Positions 43,001 to 52,679 of a stretch of DNA of 63,421 nucleotides are shown piece by piece. The translations under genes and the position numbers were made by a program. Origin of the DNA: Myxococcales bacterium (GTDB lineage: Bacteria; Myxococcota_A; Polyangia; Fen-1088); NCBI GenBank assembly GCA_003142855.1, contig PLNW01000152.1, positions 1 to 63,421 on the forward strand. Direction: 5' to 3'. The notes under the pieces are model-generated. The model was not told where the DNA came from. It ran no database searches and worked only from the letters and a program-made list of their open reading frames with translations. Each line of letters starts with the position of its first letter. Position 1 is the first letter of the stretch.

Positions 43001-44052
43001 TCGATGCGGGCGATCAGACACGGGTGCGCGGGAGAGTAGCGGTCGGCTGAGCCCGAGTAGAACTTGTGCAGAATGCCTCGACTGGTGAGAGGCGCCACGG
43101 CCTGCTCGACCACAGCCTGGGGCAGACCGGCGCGAGCCGCCAGCTCGTCCACCGTGGAACTGGCGGGGCGGGCGGCCGCCAGCAGCACACGCAAGGCTGG
43201 GCGACCGCCGGCATCGTGCACCGCCCGCTGGAAAAAACTGTGCAGCAGCATGGTCGCGCCCCCGCTGCGCTCGTAGCGGCGCAACGAGGTCAGCCGCAAC
43301 TCGACGGCCATGCGCGCGACGATTTGCAAGTCGGCGGGCAGGCAGGCGCCGCTCCGACACAGATCGCCGGCCATCAAGGAGGCCAGGCCGGCCTCGAAAA
43401 ACGTTCCCGTGCCGACCGCGGTCTGCTCGAGAATCTGCGTGGCGCTTCCCTGGTTGAGACGCGCCAGTTCCATCCACGCCCCGGCCGCAGGCGTGAGCTT
43501 GCAGGCGCGGTACAGCAGGTCGAGGCGGTGGAAGGAACCGCTTTCTACACAGAGGAGAATGCGCAGGCGAGGCCCGGCTCCCTCGCTGACCTTGGAGAGC
43601 AACGCGGCCAGCTGGTCAAGGGCGGAGGTGTGGGCATCCGAATCGCGGTCGACAAAAATGGTCTCGAGGTGGTCGAGAATGAGCAGGGTCCCGGCGTGTG
43701 AACTGCGTGCCAGGCGCACCAGATAGTCGGCCGGTCCATCGCCCGGTGTGGGCGGCTCGCTGCGCACGCGTCCGGCGGCCTGCCACATCTCCTGCTCGAT
43801 GTCGTCATAGGCGCCGAGATAGACCCCGGTGACGTCGCGCTTGGCCAGCGCGGGCAGGAGCCCGGCGCGCAACAGGGACGTCTTGCCCACGCCCGACTCG
43901 CCGGTCAGAGCAACAACCCGATCTCCCTCCCTGACCACCAGGGCATCGAGCGCGGCGATCTCGTCCATGCGGCCAAAAAACAGCGCGGCACTGCTTTCAT
44001 CGTACGGAACGAGCCCCCGAAACGGACCGGGAGTCGGAATGCCGACCGGCAT
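40084..44052 (-). CDS. Membrane STAND (nSTAND1-like) ATPase with HEAT repeats
   Basis: The 1322-aa protein starts with the nSTAND1 entry signature (GPFRGLVPYDESSAALFFGR), a Walker A loop GESGVGKTS (51-59) and Walker B LLILDHLE (123-130). A helical and winged-helix-like region follows, ending in DRYSPAHPCLIARIEDF. One clear TM helix (411-430, ITLLLALLLALIF) comes next. About 20 or more HEAT-type repeats fill residues 550-1300, many of the form DPxxxVRxxAAxALGxL. ATP-driven oligomerisation with ligand sensing by the HEAT solenoid is expected for STAND proteins. The TM helix puts the sensor across the inner membrane or near it. Its role, regulatory or defence, is unknown. ATG 44052 was chosen over a TTG at 44112. 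Confidence 0.82.
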   Translation of the reverse strand: MPVGIPTPGPFRGLVPYDESSAALFFGRMDEIAALDALVVREGDRVVALTGESGVGKTSLLRAGLLPALAKRDVTGVYLGAYDDIEQEMWQAAGRVRSEPPTPGDGPADYLVRLARSSHAGTLLILDHLETIFVDRDSDAHTSALDQLAALLSKVSEGAGPRLRILLCVESGSFHRLDLLYRACKLTPAAGAWMELARLNQGSATQILEQTAVGTGTFFEAGLASLMAGDLCRSGACLPADLQIVARMAVELRLTSLRRYERSGGATMLLHSFFQRAVHDAGGRPALRVLLAAARPASSTVDELAARAGLPQAVVEQAVAPLTSRGILHKFYSGSADRYSPAHPCLIARIEDFAASDVGAAHDIRRTLRRRILAGARLSLPEIRRVRRYLGGDLAADEATTLKRSVRRSALQIGAAITLLLALLLALIFEVRATYTLAFDPARDQPGSRVVVRRGRPSLSLLHFLSGQSRHGSMVADTGFAATSVAADLASRIASGRAVGALDANRTPRLPSWLRMVIDGLGPVPRGVSLVLLGEPNGVVSLKQAFADPASRRDALEALAVVGTGRAGEDEILAGALNDPSPDVRRRGVEVAAAIDRRQGKDAHAATLRAALADQSFAVRSAVLRECASLAPTTAASILSVALADKDVSFRRLAETSLLELAARSPAAAADAVRLALWSSDGMARRSAVALLDQIAVQAPAEAATVLAQIASDETAPEEARVSALSFLRRTNSISNSLRPMLEKAVMPDASPRLRTAALPLYARLIDPAKVAELALTASKGPPSSRVTGAALWGVVAIKQPDLAGKPLKVFLYDQSAEVRVEAARGFGYLRREGPELVRKALLDANAEVQKAALDSALRLAVAQSGVIADLLGHVLANVRPGLRRYIVEALGEIGKTKPAAVLPALVRALKQGDGSTRGACARALCVVAIKSPAAASPYLRMAARDPNREVRTEAASCLGSLTEGDPKGAARMAIELTSSDEQTVRAAAAASLGALAGRVHEIVLGPLINLLEDPERAVRVAAAEALIAYSKTGSTLGTRVADLDKKLSTFFLQGALDERQIALRLAARAGLTSILRQAVRDGDDGLRLDAMKAAAGMQPPALEILQAGAEDRQGLVRAEAVRALAAASGSGPERVLPVFEAMLRASDAATRRTGALALGDVIGEPEATAALLAGVLHQRGESVRAAAAEALASIAQRDPKVAGPYLEQAISDPAHDVRAAAIRGLGTTWARQRRPAEVAEILESCETDSARRLVAVEALVIQASQPGQGKAGEDAKEARSLLERLAASGPPLARLAAQVGRAFIGARLEDMHAFFDRLYGG

Positions 44053-44166
44053 GGGGGAGAGAATAGCCGCACGGCCAGAGGAGGGAAGAGGAAACTGCGT
44101 GGAACGCGGCAAGGGCGGCAGATTGGGCCCAGCTTGTCGGGCAACTCAGGGCCAGCGCAGGTCGGC

Positions 44167-44277
44167 CCGCGTGGGCGGCACCCGTGAGCGTGAGCGGTGG
44201 CGTGAGCGACGAGCGTGGTGCGGTCCGCGGATCGCTTGCACCCCTCACCCAACTCGCTCACGCTCTCGCCCACGCGG
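44167..44277. repeat. Nested imperfect palindrome upstream of STAND-HEAT gene
   Basis: Two perfect 11-bp inverted pairs nest around a centre near 44222: CCGCGTGGGCG/CGCCCACGCGG (44167-44177 and 44267-44277) and GAGCGTGAGCG/CGCTCACGCTC (44186-44196 and 44255-44265). Further degenerate copies of CTCTCGCCCACG run on to about 44335. The 329 bases between the STAND-HEAT start and the next gene hold nothing else that I can identify. Confidence 0.6.
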
Positions 44278-44381
44278 CCCGCCTCCCGCGTACCCCACAC
44301 GAACACGCTCTCGCCCACGCCCTCGCGAGCCGCGGCCCGCGACCCGGCCTTTCGCGCGGCCCGCGATTTCCCTACCGACCC

Positions 44382-44717
44382 TCACTGCTCTTCGATGCTG
44401 ACTTCGGACTCCAGAATCACAGGCTCTTCGTCGTAGTCGGCGATCACGGTCTCACGGCTTAGGGCGTCAGTGGCCGAGGGTGGAAAGAATCCGTCGACAA
44501 GGTCGGCGATCTCGTCATGGGAGGTGCCGCGTTTCACGGTGGCCAGGGCGTAGATCATGTGGCCATCGTCGATGGCTGACAGGTAGCCCACGCGGCGACC
44601 GTCCTCGACGGCCCAGAGATCCCAGGCCTCGGCGTTGCGTGTGCGCGTGGCGCGCGTGGCGTAGAAGGTGCGCGGGTCGTGCCGGGTGATGGGCGTGATC
44701 TTGGGTTCACGGGACAT
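44382..44717 (-). CDS. Hypothetical protein
   Basis: This 111-aa soluble acidic protein has no recognised domain. It has a mixed alpha/beta look: EAWDLWAVEDGRRVGYLSAI reads as a beta hairpin, then DEIADLVDGFFPP. Codon usage and composition look like a real gene. The long C-terminal acidic tail (YDEEPVILESEVSIEEQ) is notable. It is on the same strand as the STAND-HEAT gene but separated by the palindromic region. Confidence 0.55.
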   Translation of the reverse strand: MSREPKITPITRHDPRTFYATRATRTRNAEAWDLWAVEDGRRVGYLSAIDDGHMIYALATVKRGTSHDEIADLVDGFFPPSATDALSRETVIADYDEEPVILESEVSIEEQ

Positions 44718-44837
44718 GGGTGTTCAAGGTAGCACATCGTGGGCGTGCGGGACGGCCACGACGAAACGTGTGGAAGAGCTGGGCCGGCGCGTGCGGCCGA
44801 TCACGCCCGGCCACGCGGGTCTGCTCTACGACAGAAG

Positions 44838-45130
44838 AGGTGTCCAGAAATCGGGGCGGTTCGAGGCGACGAGGATGGGTCCCGACCATCCGCGAGAACG
44901 CGATGCCCACTGCCACGGAGGGGGAGAATCAGCCTCACCCCGTGGCCCCTCTCCCTTCGGGAGAGGGGCGGATTTGGCTAGTGATTACCGGTCCTTCCTC
45001 ACCCCTCTCCCGCCGGGAGAGGGGCCGGGGGTGAGGATTAATTCCTCCTCCGTGGCACTGGCCGTCGTCTCGCGGCTACGGGTCGTCACCCATTCGAACC
45101 CCAGCCCTGAATACCAATTTCTGGACACCT
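44838..45130. repeat. Inverted-repeat element holding two strong hairpins
   Basis: The outer ends are a 14-bp perfect inverted pair AGGTGTCCAGAAAT (44838-44851) and its complement (45117-45130), with weaker similarity further in (GGTTCGA). Between them are two perfect 10-bp hairpins with the same stem CCCCTCTCCC/GGGAGAGGGG: 44946-44968 (loop TTC) and 45002-45024 (loop GCC). The flanking CCTCACCCC/GGGGTGAGG adds more pairing. No gene lies in 44718-45314; this element fills most of it. Confidence 0.65.
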
Positions 45131-45314
45131 TAAGAGCACCCGCTGGCCTGCTCGACGACGACGAACTGCTCATCCGGAGTGGCCTGGCCTATCGCCACAC
45201 CCACACCACCACGGCACCGTCCACGCCCACTTCCACGTTCACGACACGGAGTAGGGCCGACGAGAGCGCCGCCGGCAGGTTTCTCGGTCCTCCCAGAACC
45301 CAAACTCACACAGC

Positions 45315-45665
45315 CTACGATTCCGGAAGTATCAAACGGTTTGGCACCGGCTGTTCGTCGATGATCTTCTTCGCTGTGATCGAATAGACAACCGTGAAAT
45401 GCTTCCCTTTGTAGGGGAACGGATCTTTCCCAAATGTAGCGTTTTCGATTGGTATGTTTATCCAGTCGCGAGTGTCACGATGTACCTGTTTTCTTACTAT
45501 GCCGGTCACATCTTTGAACTCCTCAGAATCGGCGGGCCCCCAGGTGGCTCGATGAATAGCGAGAGTTCCTGCTCGTGGCCGTGATTTCCCAAACAGCTTG
45601 ATCCTCTGCCACCTTGCCCCCGCCACGCCTCCCAGGATCGCGGAGACTATGATCGCTACGAGCAT
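45315..45665 (-). CDS. Membrane-anchored DUF3395-like protein
   Basis: The 116-aa protein has one N-terminal hydrophobic helix (MLVAIIVSAILGGVAGA). The remainder resembles a DUF3395 domain: LAIHRATWGPADSEEFKDVT, VRKQVHRDTRDWINIPIENA, FGKDPFPYKGKHFTVVYS. This domain is found as a C-terminal part of some DnaJ-like and other proteins; its activity is unknown. The strong ribosome site AAGGAAGGA supports ATG 45665. Confidence 0.65.
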   Translation of the reverse strand: MLVAIIVSAILGGVAGARWQRIKLFGKSRPRAGTLAIHRATWGPADSEEFKDVTGIVRKQVHRDTRDWINIPIENATFGKDPFPYKGKHFTVVYSITAKKIIDEQPVPNRLILPES

Positions 45666-45932
45666 AGGTAGTCCTTCCTTGCTGAGTGTCTCCTTGAGAA
45701 GATCCCAAGAAAGATGTGAGACGAACCACTCAAGAACCGACGACAGCGCTGGCGTTTCCGAACCCTACCGCCACCGTGCGCACTGTGCAAAGAGTCGCCT
45801 CCGTGCCTGCCCGGCAATTCCCGGCGCTGCCCGGCATTTCGAGTCAAGGAGCTAATCATTGGGCAAGAGCAAGCGACTCCGGCCACGACCACGGCCACGA
45901 CCGTCCGCGCGTATGGCGTGGCCTCTGGTGAG

Positions 45933-47654
45933 CTACCGCCAGGGCGCAGGCAGAATGGGCGGCTTCTCCATGGCTCGACGGGTGCGCTGCAGTTCGATCT
46001 CGCTGATCAGCACGGCCGGCGCGGCGGTCGACACCGGCACGTAGCCTGATTCGGCGCCGCAGTAGCCGTTGAACACCGCGCTGCTGTCCGAGGCCGCGAG
46101 GATGCGATTGAGCGAGCCGATGGGCGTGCCCACGAACTCCACTCCGCGCGCCAGGGTTTCCTTACCGGTCTCGGCGTCCACCCGGTACACGATGCGCGGC
46201 ATGCCCTTGAACGCCTGAAAATCATACGTTGTGGTGTTGGTCTGGCCGCCGCTGATGTCAGCGATGATGAGCCCGAAACTCTTCTTCTGCCGCCGGATCT
46301 CGTCGAGCAGCATCTCCTTGAGCTTGGCATAAGGCACCACCTTGTCGGACTTCACGATGGTGCTGGCCATGCGTCCGATGGGATCCAGCGTGCCCTCGGC
46401 GCGGCCGTGGCCGTTGGATGCGGGCGAGCCCTTCACCGGAGTGCGGCTCTTGAGGTAGTTACGCAAAACCCCGTGGTCCACCAGAGAAACCGGGAACGAA
46501 GCCACGCCCTCGTCGTCGAAGTCGTAGTGGCCGTTGAGTGACACGCCATCCAACTTGGCCGCCGACGGATCGTCGAGCACTGTGATGAAGGTCGGCAGGA
46601 TGGTCTTGCCGATCTGGCCCTTGAAGGTTGCGCCTTCCTTGTTGTCGTTCTGCCGCTCGCCTTCCAGCCTATGCCCCAGTGCCTCGTGGAAAAACACCCC
46701 GGCGGCCTCGGACAGCAAGATGGCCGGGCCGTTGAATGGATCCATCATGGGCGCCTCGCGCAGGCGCTTGACCTCGTCGGCCAGTTGCTTGGCGGTGCGC
46801 TCCAAGGTGGTGTCGTCGGGCATTTCACTCTCGGAGGCGCCGTAGAAACTCTTGAAGTGGTTGATGAGCAGGCCGTCGGCGGCGCGCGCGTGCGCGGTCA
46901 TGTGCAAGCCATAGATGAGGCGCTCGTTGACCAGTTCGGTACCCTCGGTGGTGACGATGAAGCGGGTCTGGTGATCCACGGAGAACTTGACCTGGGAGTC
47001 GAAAATCTCCGGGTAGACCTTGAACAGCGCAGACACCCGGCGCAGACGGGTTTCCCATGCCGCGCGGTCCAGCTTGACCGTGATGGGTTTGTCCACGGCG
47101 TGCTGGGGCTTCTCGCGCGAGAAGCTGCCTACCGACTCATCTTCCACCATCTTGGTCACGCGGGCGCCGCGCTTCTTGTGCAAGGTGGCCAGGGCCTGTT
47201 TGTAGCGCGCGTCGGTTTGCAGCCACAGGGTGGCCCGCAGCACGTCCACATCGTCGTCGATGGGCGCGCCCACCGGCGGCTCGTAGCGGTCGAAGTCGTC
47301 CAGATCGAACACCCTCTCGGTGGTGTCGTCGGCGGTGTTGTCGAACTTGTAGCTGCCCACCCGCACTTCCACGTTGGCCTGGCGCAGGTGCTGGTGGCTG
47401 TCTTCCAGCAGGGCGCCGAAGCGCGCGACCAGATCGTAGTCGTCGTATTCGCGCACCAGGTAGCGGATGAAGTACGGCCCGTCCTCGCCTGGCAGGCGCA
47501 GTTTGTTCTGCGAACGCTGAAGCTCGCTCTTGAGCGCATTCAGCAGCACCAGCCGGTGATCGGATGCAGAGCTGTCGCCGGTAGCCAGCGGACCGGAAAG
47601 CAAGGAAATCGCGAGCAGACAGAAAAGCGTGCGAACCATGTGTTTGCGTGCCAT
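45933..47654 (-). CDS. Secreted TldD/PmbA-type metalloprotease
   Basis: The 573-aa protein combines a Sec signal (MARKHMVRTLFCLLAISLLS, cleavage near ATG at 25) with a TldD/PmbA domain. The zinc motif HEALGH is in FFHEALGHRLEGE. Near the C-terminus are QTNTTTYDFQAFKGMP and CGAESGYVPVSTAAPA, typical of TldD. Cytoplasmic TldD/TldE cleave peptides such as microcin B17 and CcdA. A signal peptide-bearing single copy is unusual. The start ATG 47654 has GAGG upstream; Met 6 is a possible alternative. No pmbA partner gene is nearby. Confidence 0.85.
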   Translation of the reverse strand: MARKHMVRTLFCLLAISLLSGPLATGDSSASDHRLVLLNALKSELQRSQNKLRLPGEDGPYFIRYLVREYDDYDLVARFGALLEDSHQHLRQANVEVRVGSYKFDNTADDTTERVFDLDDFDRYEPPVGAPIDDDVDVLRATLWLQTDARYKQALATLHKKRGARVTKMVEDESVGSFSREKPQHAVDKPITVKLDRAAWETRLRRVSALFKVYPEIFDSQVKFSVDHQTRFIVTTEGTELVNERLIYGLHMTAHARAADGLLINHFKSFYGASESEMPDDTTLERTAKQLADEVKRLREAPMMDPFNGPAILLSEAAGVFFHEALGHRLEGERQNDNKEGATFKGQIGKTILPTFITVLDDPSAAKLDGVSLNGHYDFDDEGVASFPVSLVDHGVLRNYLKSRTPVKGSPASNGHGRAEGTLDPIGRMASTIVKSDKVVPYAKLKEMLLDEIRRQKKSFGLIIADISGGQTNTTTYDFQAFKGMPRIVYRVDAETGKETLARGVEFVGTPIGSLNRILAASDSSAVFNGYCGAESGYVPVSTAAPAVLISEIELQRTRRAMEKPPILPAPWR

Positions 47655-47716
47655 TGCGCCTCGGGGGGAAAGTTAGCTAGTCTTACCGCTTCGCAGCCCG
47701 AAAGAAAGTCGAAGCG

Positions 47717-48949
47717 ATGGCCAAGATCAACACGCACTACCAAAAACTGCAGGCCGGCTACCTCTTCCCCGAGATTGGCAAGCGGGTGCGGGCCTATGCG
47801 GCGGCGCACCCGGCAGCGCGCATCATCCGTCTGGGCATCGGCGATGTGGTGCTGCCCCTGCCCGCTCCCATCGTCGACGCGATCAAGACTGCCGCCGACG
47901 AGATGGCGCACAAAGAGACCTTTCGCGGCTATGGTCCCGAGCAGGGCTACGATTTCCTGCTCGACGCCATCGCGGCCCGCTACCGCAGCCAGGGCGCGCA
48001 GGTGGCACCCGACGAGATCTTTGTCTCCGACGGGGCCAAGTGCGACACCGCCAACATGCAGGAGATCTTCTCCCTCGACAGCGTGGTGGCGGTAACCGAC
48101 CCGGTGTACCCGGTGTACGTCGACACCAACGTGATGGCCGGCCGCACCGGTCCTGCCGACAGCGAGGGCCGCTACCAGCGCCTGGTGTACTTGCCCACCA
48201 CGGCGGCAAACGGCTTCGACCCACCGCTGCCCGAGGACCGCGTGGACCTGGTCTATCTTTGCGCGCCCAACAATCCCACGGGCGCGGTCATGTCGCGCGC
48301 TTCGCTGGCGCGCTGGGTGGCCTGGGCCAAGCAGCACGAGGCCATCATCCTCTTCGACGCGGCCTACGAGGCGTTCGTGCGCGATCCGAGCTTGCCCCGC
48401 AGCATTTTCGAAATTCCAGGAGCGCGCGAGGTGGCCCTGGAGTTCCGCAGCTTCTCCAAGACCGCAGGATTCACTGGCACACGCTGCGCGTTCACGGTGA
48501 TCCCCAAGGAACTGAAAGCGCGCGACGACTCGGGCGCGTGGGTCGCGCTGCACGGCCTGTGGAACCGCCGCCACACCACGAAATTCAACGGGGTCAGCTA
48601 CCCCATCCAGCGGGCCGCCGCCGCGGTCTTCAGCCCCGAGGGCGCGGCCGGCGCGCAGGCCAACATCGACTACACCATGGAGAACGCACGCCTGATTCGC
48701 GAAGGCCTGGGCCAAGCCGGCTATCGCGTGTTCGGCGGGGTAAACGCGCCCTACATCTGGATGCAGGTGCCAGCGGGCATGACCTCATGGCAGTACTTCG
48801 ACCGCCTGCTCCACGAGACCAACGTGGTGGGCACGCCCGGCTCGGGCTTCGGAAGCTGCGGTGAGGGCTACTTCCGCCTGTCGGCCTTCGGCTTCCGCGA
48901 GAACGTGGAAGAGGCAGTCGAGCGCATCCGGACCAAGTTGCCAGCTTGA
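47717..48949 (+). CDS. dapL: LL-diaminopimelate aminotransferase
   Basis: This 410-aa class I/II PLP aminotransferase is of the DapL type. PLP Lys is K248 in [14 protein letters not shown]. Conserved parts are [14 protein letters not shown] at the start, [20 protein letters not shown] and [14 protein letters not shown]. It converts tetrahydrodipicolinate directly to LL-DAP using glutamate, bypassing the acyl-DAP steps, for lysine and peptidoglycan. DapL is common in delta-type bacteria, cyanobacteria and Chlamydiae. It is divergent from the tldD-like gene, with 62 bases between starts. It lies in a cell-wall run with murA. Confidence 0.95.
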   Translation: MAKINTHYQKLQAGYLFPEIGKRVRAYAAAHPAARIIRLGIGDVVLPLPAPIVDAIKTAADEMAHKETFRGYGPEQGYDFLLDAIAARYRSQGAQVAPDEIFVSDGAKCDTANMQEIFSLDSVVAVTDPVYPVYVDTNVMAGRTGPADSEGRYQRLVYLPTTAANGFDPPLPEDRVDLVYLCAPNNPTGAVMSRASLARWVAWAKQHEAIILFDAAYEAFVRDPSLPRSIFEIPGAREVALEFRSFSKTAGFTGTRCAFTVIPKELKARDDSGAWVALHGLWNRRHTTKFNGVSYPIQRAAAAVFSPEGAAGAQANIDYTMENARLIREGLGQAGYRVFGGVNAPYIWMQVPAGMTSWQYFDRLLHETNVVGTPGSGFGSCGEGYFRLSAFGFRENVEEAVERIRTKLPA

Positions 48950-49007
48950 CTCTGGCCTCCCAGAACCGCATCCTCGAACCCCCCAAACCATCCGACAAGG
49001 AAGATTC

Positions 49008-49307
49008 ATGCCTGAGAAGAAAGCACCCGCCAAGAAGCCCGCCGCCGCCAAAGCCGTGAAGACCGTGGAGGTCGGTGGCAAGACCTGCCGCGCCCCCAAG
49101 TGCAAGCAGCCGGTGCGTGCCAAGGGATACTGCCGCAAGCACTACATCGGCTGGCGCCGCCAGAAAGTAGGCGACAAGTTCCGCTACAAGATCTGCAGCA
49201 AGGAAGGCTGCCGCAAGCCCGCCGTTCTGGCCGGTCGCTGCGCCGAGCACAAGAAGGGCGCCGAGGCCACCGAGGCGGCCGCCCCTGCCGCCCCCGCCAC
49301 CACCTAG
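49008..49307 (+). CDS. Small protein with two Cys/His motifs
   Basis: This 99-aa basic protein starts with a Lys/Ala/Pro tail (MPEKKAPAKKPAAAKA). It has two similar C-x4-C-x7-10-C-x3-H motifs: CRAPKCKQPVRAKGYCRKH and CSKEGCRKPAVLAGRCAEH. It ends in an Ala/Glu-rich tail. The motifs could bind zinc as small treble-clef-like units, as in some proteins of eukaryote-like WRKY/plant families; no function is known. The ribosome site AAGGAAG supports ATG 49008. It lies between dapL (58 bases) and murA (66 bases). Confidence 0.75.
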   Translation: MPEKKAPAKKPAAAKAVKTVEVGGKTCRAPKCKQPVRAKGYCRKHYIGWRRQKVGDKFRYKICSKEGCRKPAVLAGRCAEHKKGAEATEAAAPAAPATT

Positions 49308-49373
49308 CCGAAGCGCAGACGGTTGACGAGCGACAGCCGCGCCTGGCTGTCGCCGTCGGCGTCGAGTCTCCCC

Positions 49374-50630
<1,257 letters not shown>

Positions 50631-50675
50631 CCGTCCATAGTGCGCTCTGGGGCAATCCCGGCTATTCTGGTAATC

Positions 50676-51374
50676 ATGGCTCCGCTAGATCTGCGGGAAG
50701 AACTAAAGCGCGACCTGCGGCGCCACCCCCGTGTTGAGTTGCAGGGTCTGTATGAGTCGACGGCTGACCGTGAGAAGCTGGCGGAGTCGTTGCCCGTGTT
50801 CTTGCCTTTCATGGGCAAGACCTACCAGGCCGTGTTGTGGGTGGCGGACTGGGACCACCGCCTGCCTTCGCAAAACATCATCATGCGCCTCTACGCCTAC
50901 TACGCCGATCAGGGCAAGAAGGTGGCGGAAGACAGCTTCGGCGAACGCCAGGCGCAGATCGCGGCCGAGACCATCTTCCCGGAATTCGATGTGGCTGATT
51001 TTGCCGGCCTGCCCGCTGACGAGGTGTACGAGGCCGACGGGCCGGTGGGGGGCGCGCTCAAGGCCTTCCATCTGGTCAGCGAATGGCGGCGCGAGATCGA
51101 TCCCACGCTGGCGCGCAGGGCCGAGCAGATTGTGCGCGCCTCACACCACTTCCAAGAAATTGCCAGCCAGACGCGCGCGCGACCACCCGGTCTTGGCGAT
51201 CTGGAAACCGCGGAATGGTCTCCCCCCAGCGAGAGTGGGTACAAGAGCTGGGGCCTGGATGTTTGGTACCTGCGCGCCTTCAACGGCATGGTGGGTGAGG
51301 GCACGGCCTTTCTGGTCGACCTCGACGAGGGTGAAGTAGTCCGCCAGCGGGACTTCCAGTTCCGCGCTGGCTGA
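50676..51374 (+). CDS. Hypothetical protein
   Basis: This 232-aa soluble protein has no domain that I recognise. It reads as mixed alpha/beta, with many aromatic and acidic residues (QAVLWVADWDHRLPSQNI, GLDVWYLRAFNGMVGEG, FLVDLDEGEVVRQRDF). ATG 50676 is preferred over an upstream GTG at 50640. It follows murA by 45 bases and may share its transcript. Composition looks genuine. Its job is unknown. Confidence 0.6.
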   Translation: MAPLDLREELKRDLRRHPRVELQGLYESTADREKLAESLPVFLPFMGKTYQAVLWVADWDHRLPSQNIIMRLYAYYADQGKKVAEDSFGERQAQIAAETIFPEFDVADFAGLPADEVYEADGPVGGALKAFHLVSEWRREIDPTLARRAEQIVRASHHFQEIASQTRARPPGLGDLETAEWSPPSESGYKSWGLDVWYLRAFNGMVGEGTAFLVDLDEGEVVRQRDFQFRAG

Positions 51375-51377
51375 TGG

Positions 51378-52610
51378 CTACTTGGTTTGAAGCTGCAGCC
51401 CGACGAGGATCGCGTTGCCGGTCTGGCCCATGACTTTGCTGTATTGGTAGTCCAGCGCGATGCGCGTGCGCAGACCATCGATGATGTACCCGAGCTGCGC
51501 GTCGGCCAGCGCGTCGGTGTCGTCGGTCTCCCGATCATGTGCCTGCTGCAGCCGAAACAGGAGTTGGAATTTGCCCGCGCCGACCTCGATGGGCAGCAGG
51601 TAGCTGGCGAGCACAAAGTAACTGAGGCTCTCGGGGGTGTAGCTTCCCCAGATCTTGTAGAAGGCACCCTCCAGATCAATCACGCCGGCGGCGCCCAGGT
51701 TCTTCTCGAAGAACAGGTCGCAATTCAGCTCGGTGAAGTCGGCCCACGCCACCGGCAGCTTCGTGGTGGGGTCGAGGTCTTTCGAGGCCCAGCCGTTGTG
51801 TTGGTGCTGAAAGCCCGCGCCCAACGCCAGCACGTCCTTGCTGCCGTAGTAGGTGCTGGCATTGCGGTAGCCGGGCTCGGGATTGAGCAGGCTGAGGCTG
51901 AGACGGCCCGAATAGAGCGGGCTCAGGGTCGGATCGCCAAGGTTGAAGGCACCCGCGTAGTACTTGAAGGTGCCACCGCCAAACTGCCCCCACAAAGTCG
52001 CCCCATCGCTGCGGCCGTGTGGGCCTTGCAGCACGCCCGCCGGCTTCTGCCCGGCCACGAACTGGCCCGGAAGCAGCCAAGGCGCGATGGCCCACTCGGT
52101 GCTGAGCCCGGACCGGTCGGCCGGCACCAGCATGCGGCCCACCCACAGGTTGAAGGCGTCGTGGAATTCGAACCGGCCGACCAGATCGAGGACAGCCGCG
52201 CTCCCGGTCGTGTCGTAGTTATTGTTCGCATCGACGGTTCCGAAGGTCCCGACGAAATCGGCCTGCCACAAGATGTGGCGCGTGGCCTGGCCCGACAAGA
52301 GAACCTGCACCTGCCCGTCCGCACCCAGGTCATTGAGCTTGTCGGGCTTGTAAGGATTCTGAACGCGCAGGCCCAGCCGGGTACCGACGTCCGCTTCGAG
52401 CAGTTTCAAGGGGCCTGCGCTGGCAGGTGGGGCAGTGGGGGACGGAGGTGGCGGTGCAGGCAGGGGTGCGGGGACTTCCAGCACAGACGTGGGCAGCAGC
52501 GGTTCCGGCAAAGGGGCGGTGGCTGGGGCTGGCGCCGCCAAGGCCGGCGTCACTCCCAGCAGCGCAACAGCGACTCCGATCCTGCGCGCGATGAAACCGA
52601 GCTGACTCAT
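51378..52610 (-). CDS. Outer-membrane porin-like protein
   Basis: The 410-aa protein has a signal peptide (MSQLGFIARRIGVAVALLGV then AAPA), a Pro/Ala-rich segment to about residue 70, and then many alternating strands with aromatic girdles (HILWQADFVGTFGTVDANNN, FQHQHNGWASKDLD, RTRIALDYQYSKVMG). The plan is like phosphate-selective porin O/P family proteins. It ends with a hydrophobic residue pattern rather than Phe. The substrate is unknown. ATG 52610 was chosen over a longer frame from 52652. Confidence 0.7.
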   Translation of the reverse strand: MSQLGFIARRIGVAVALLGVTPALAAPAPATAPLPEPLLPTSVLEVPAPLPAPPPPSPTAPPASAGPLKLLEADVGTRLGLRVQNPYKPDKLNDLGADGQVQVLLSGQATRHILWQADFVGTFGTVDANNNYDTTGSAAVLDLVGRFEFHDAFNLWVGRMLVPADRSGLSTEWAIAPWLLPGQFVAGQKPAGVLQGPHGRSDGATLWGQFGGGTFKYYAGAFNLGDPTLSPLYSGRLSLSLLNPEPGYRNASTYYGSKDVLALGAGFQHQHNGWASKDLDPTTKLPVAWADFTELNCDLFFEKNLGAAGVIDLEGAFYKIWGSYTPESLSYFVLASYLLPIEVGAGKFQLLFRLQQAHDRETDDTDALADAQLGYIIDGLRTRIALDYQYSKVMGQTGNAILVGLQLQTK

Positions 52611-52679
52611 GGTGCGCCTACGGTACCGGAAAGACTTTCCCAAGTCGAACAACGGCGGGTGGAGGGCACACCACCCGCA

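Noticed and set aside
46671..48095. A 474-codon plus-strand open frame
   Set aside because: Antisense to the tldD-like gene and out of frame with dapL; composition is that of a shadow frame.
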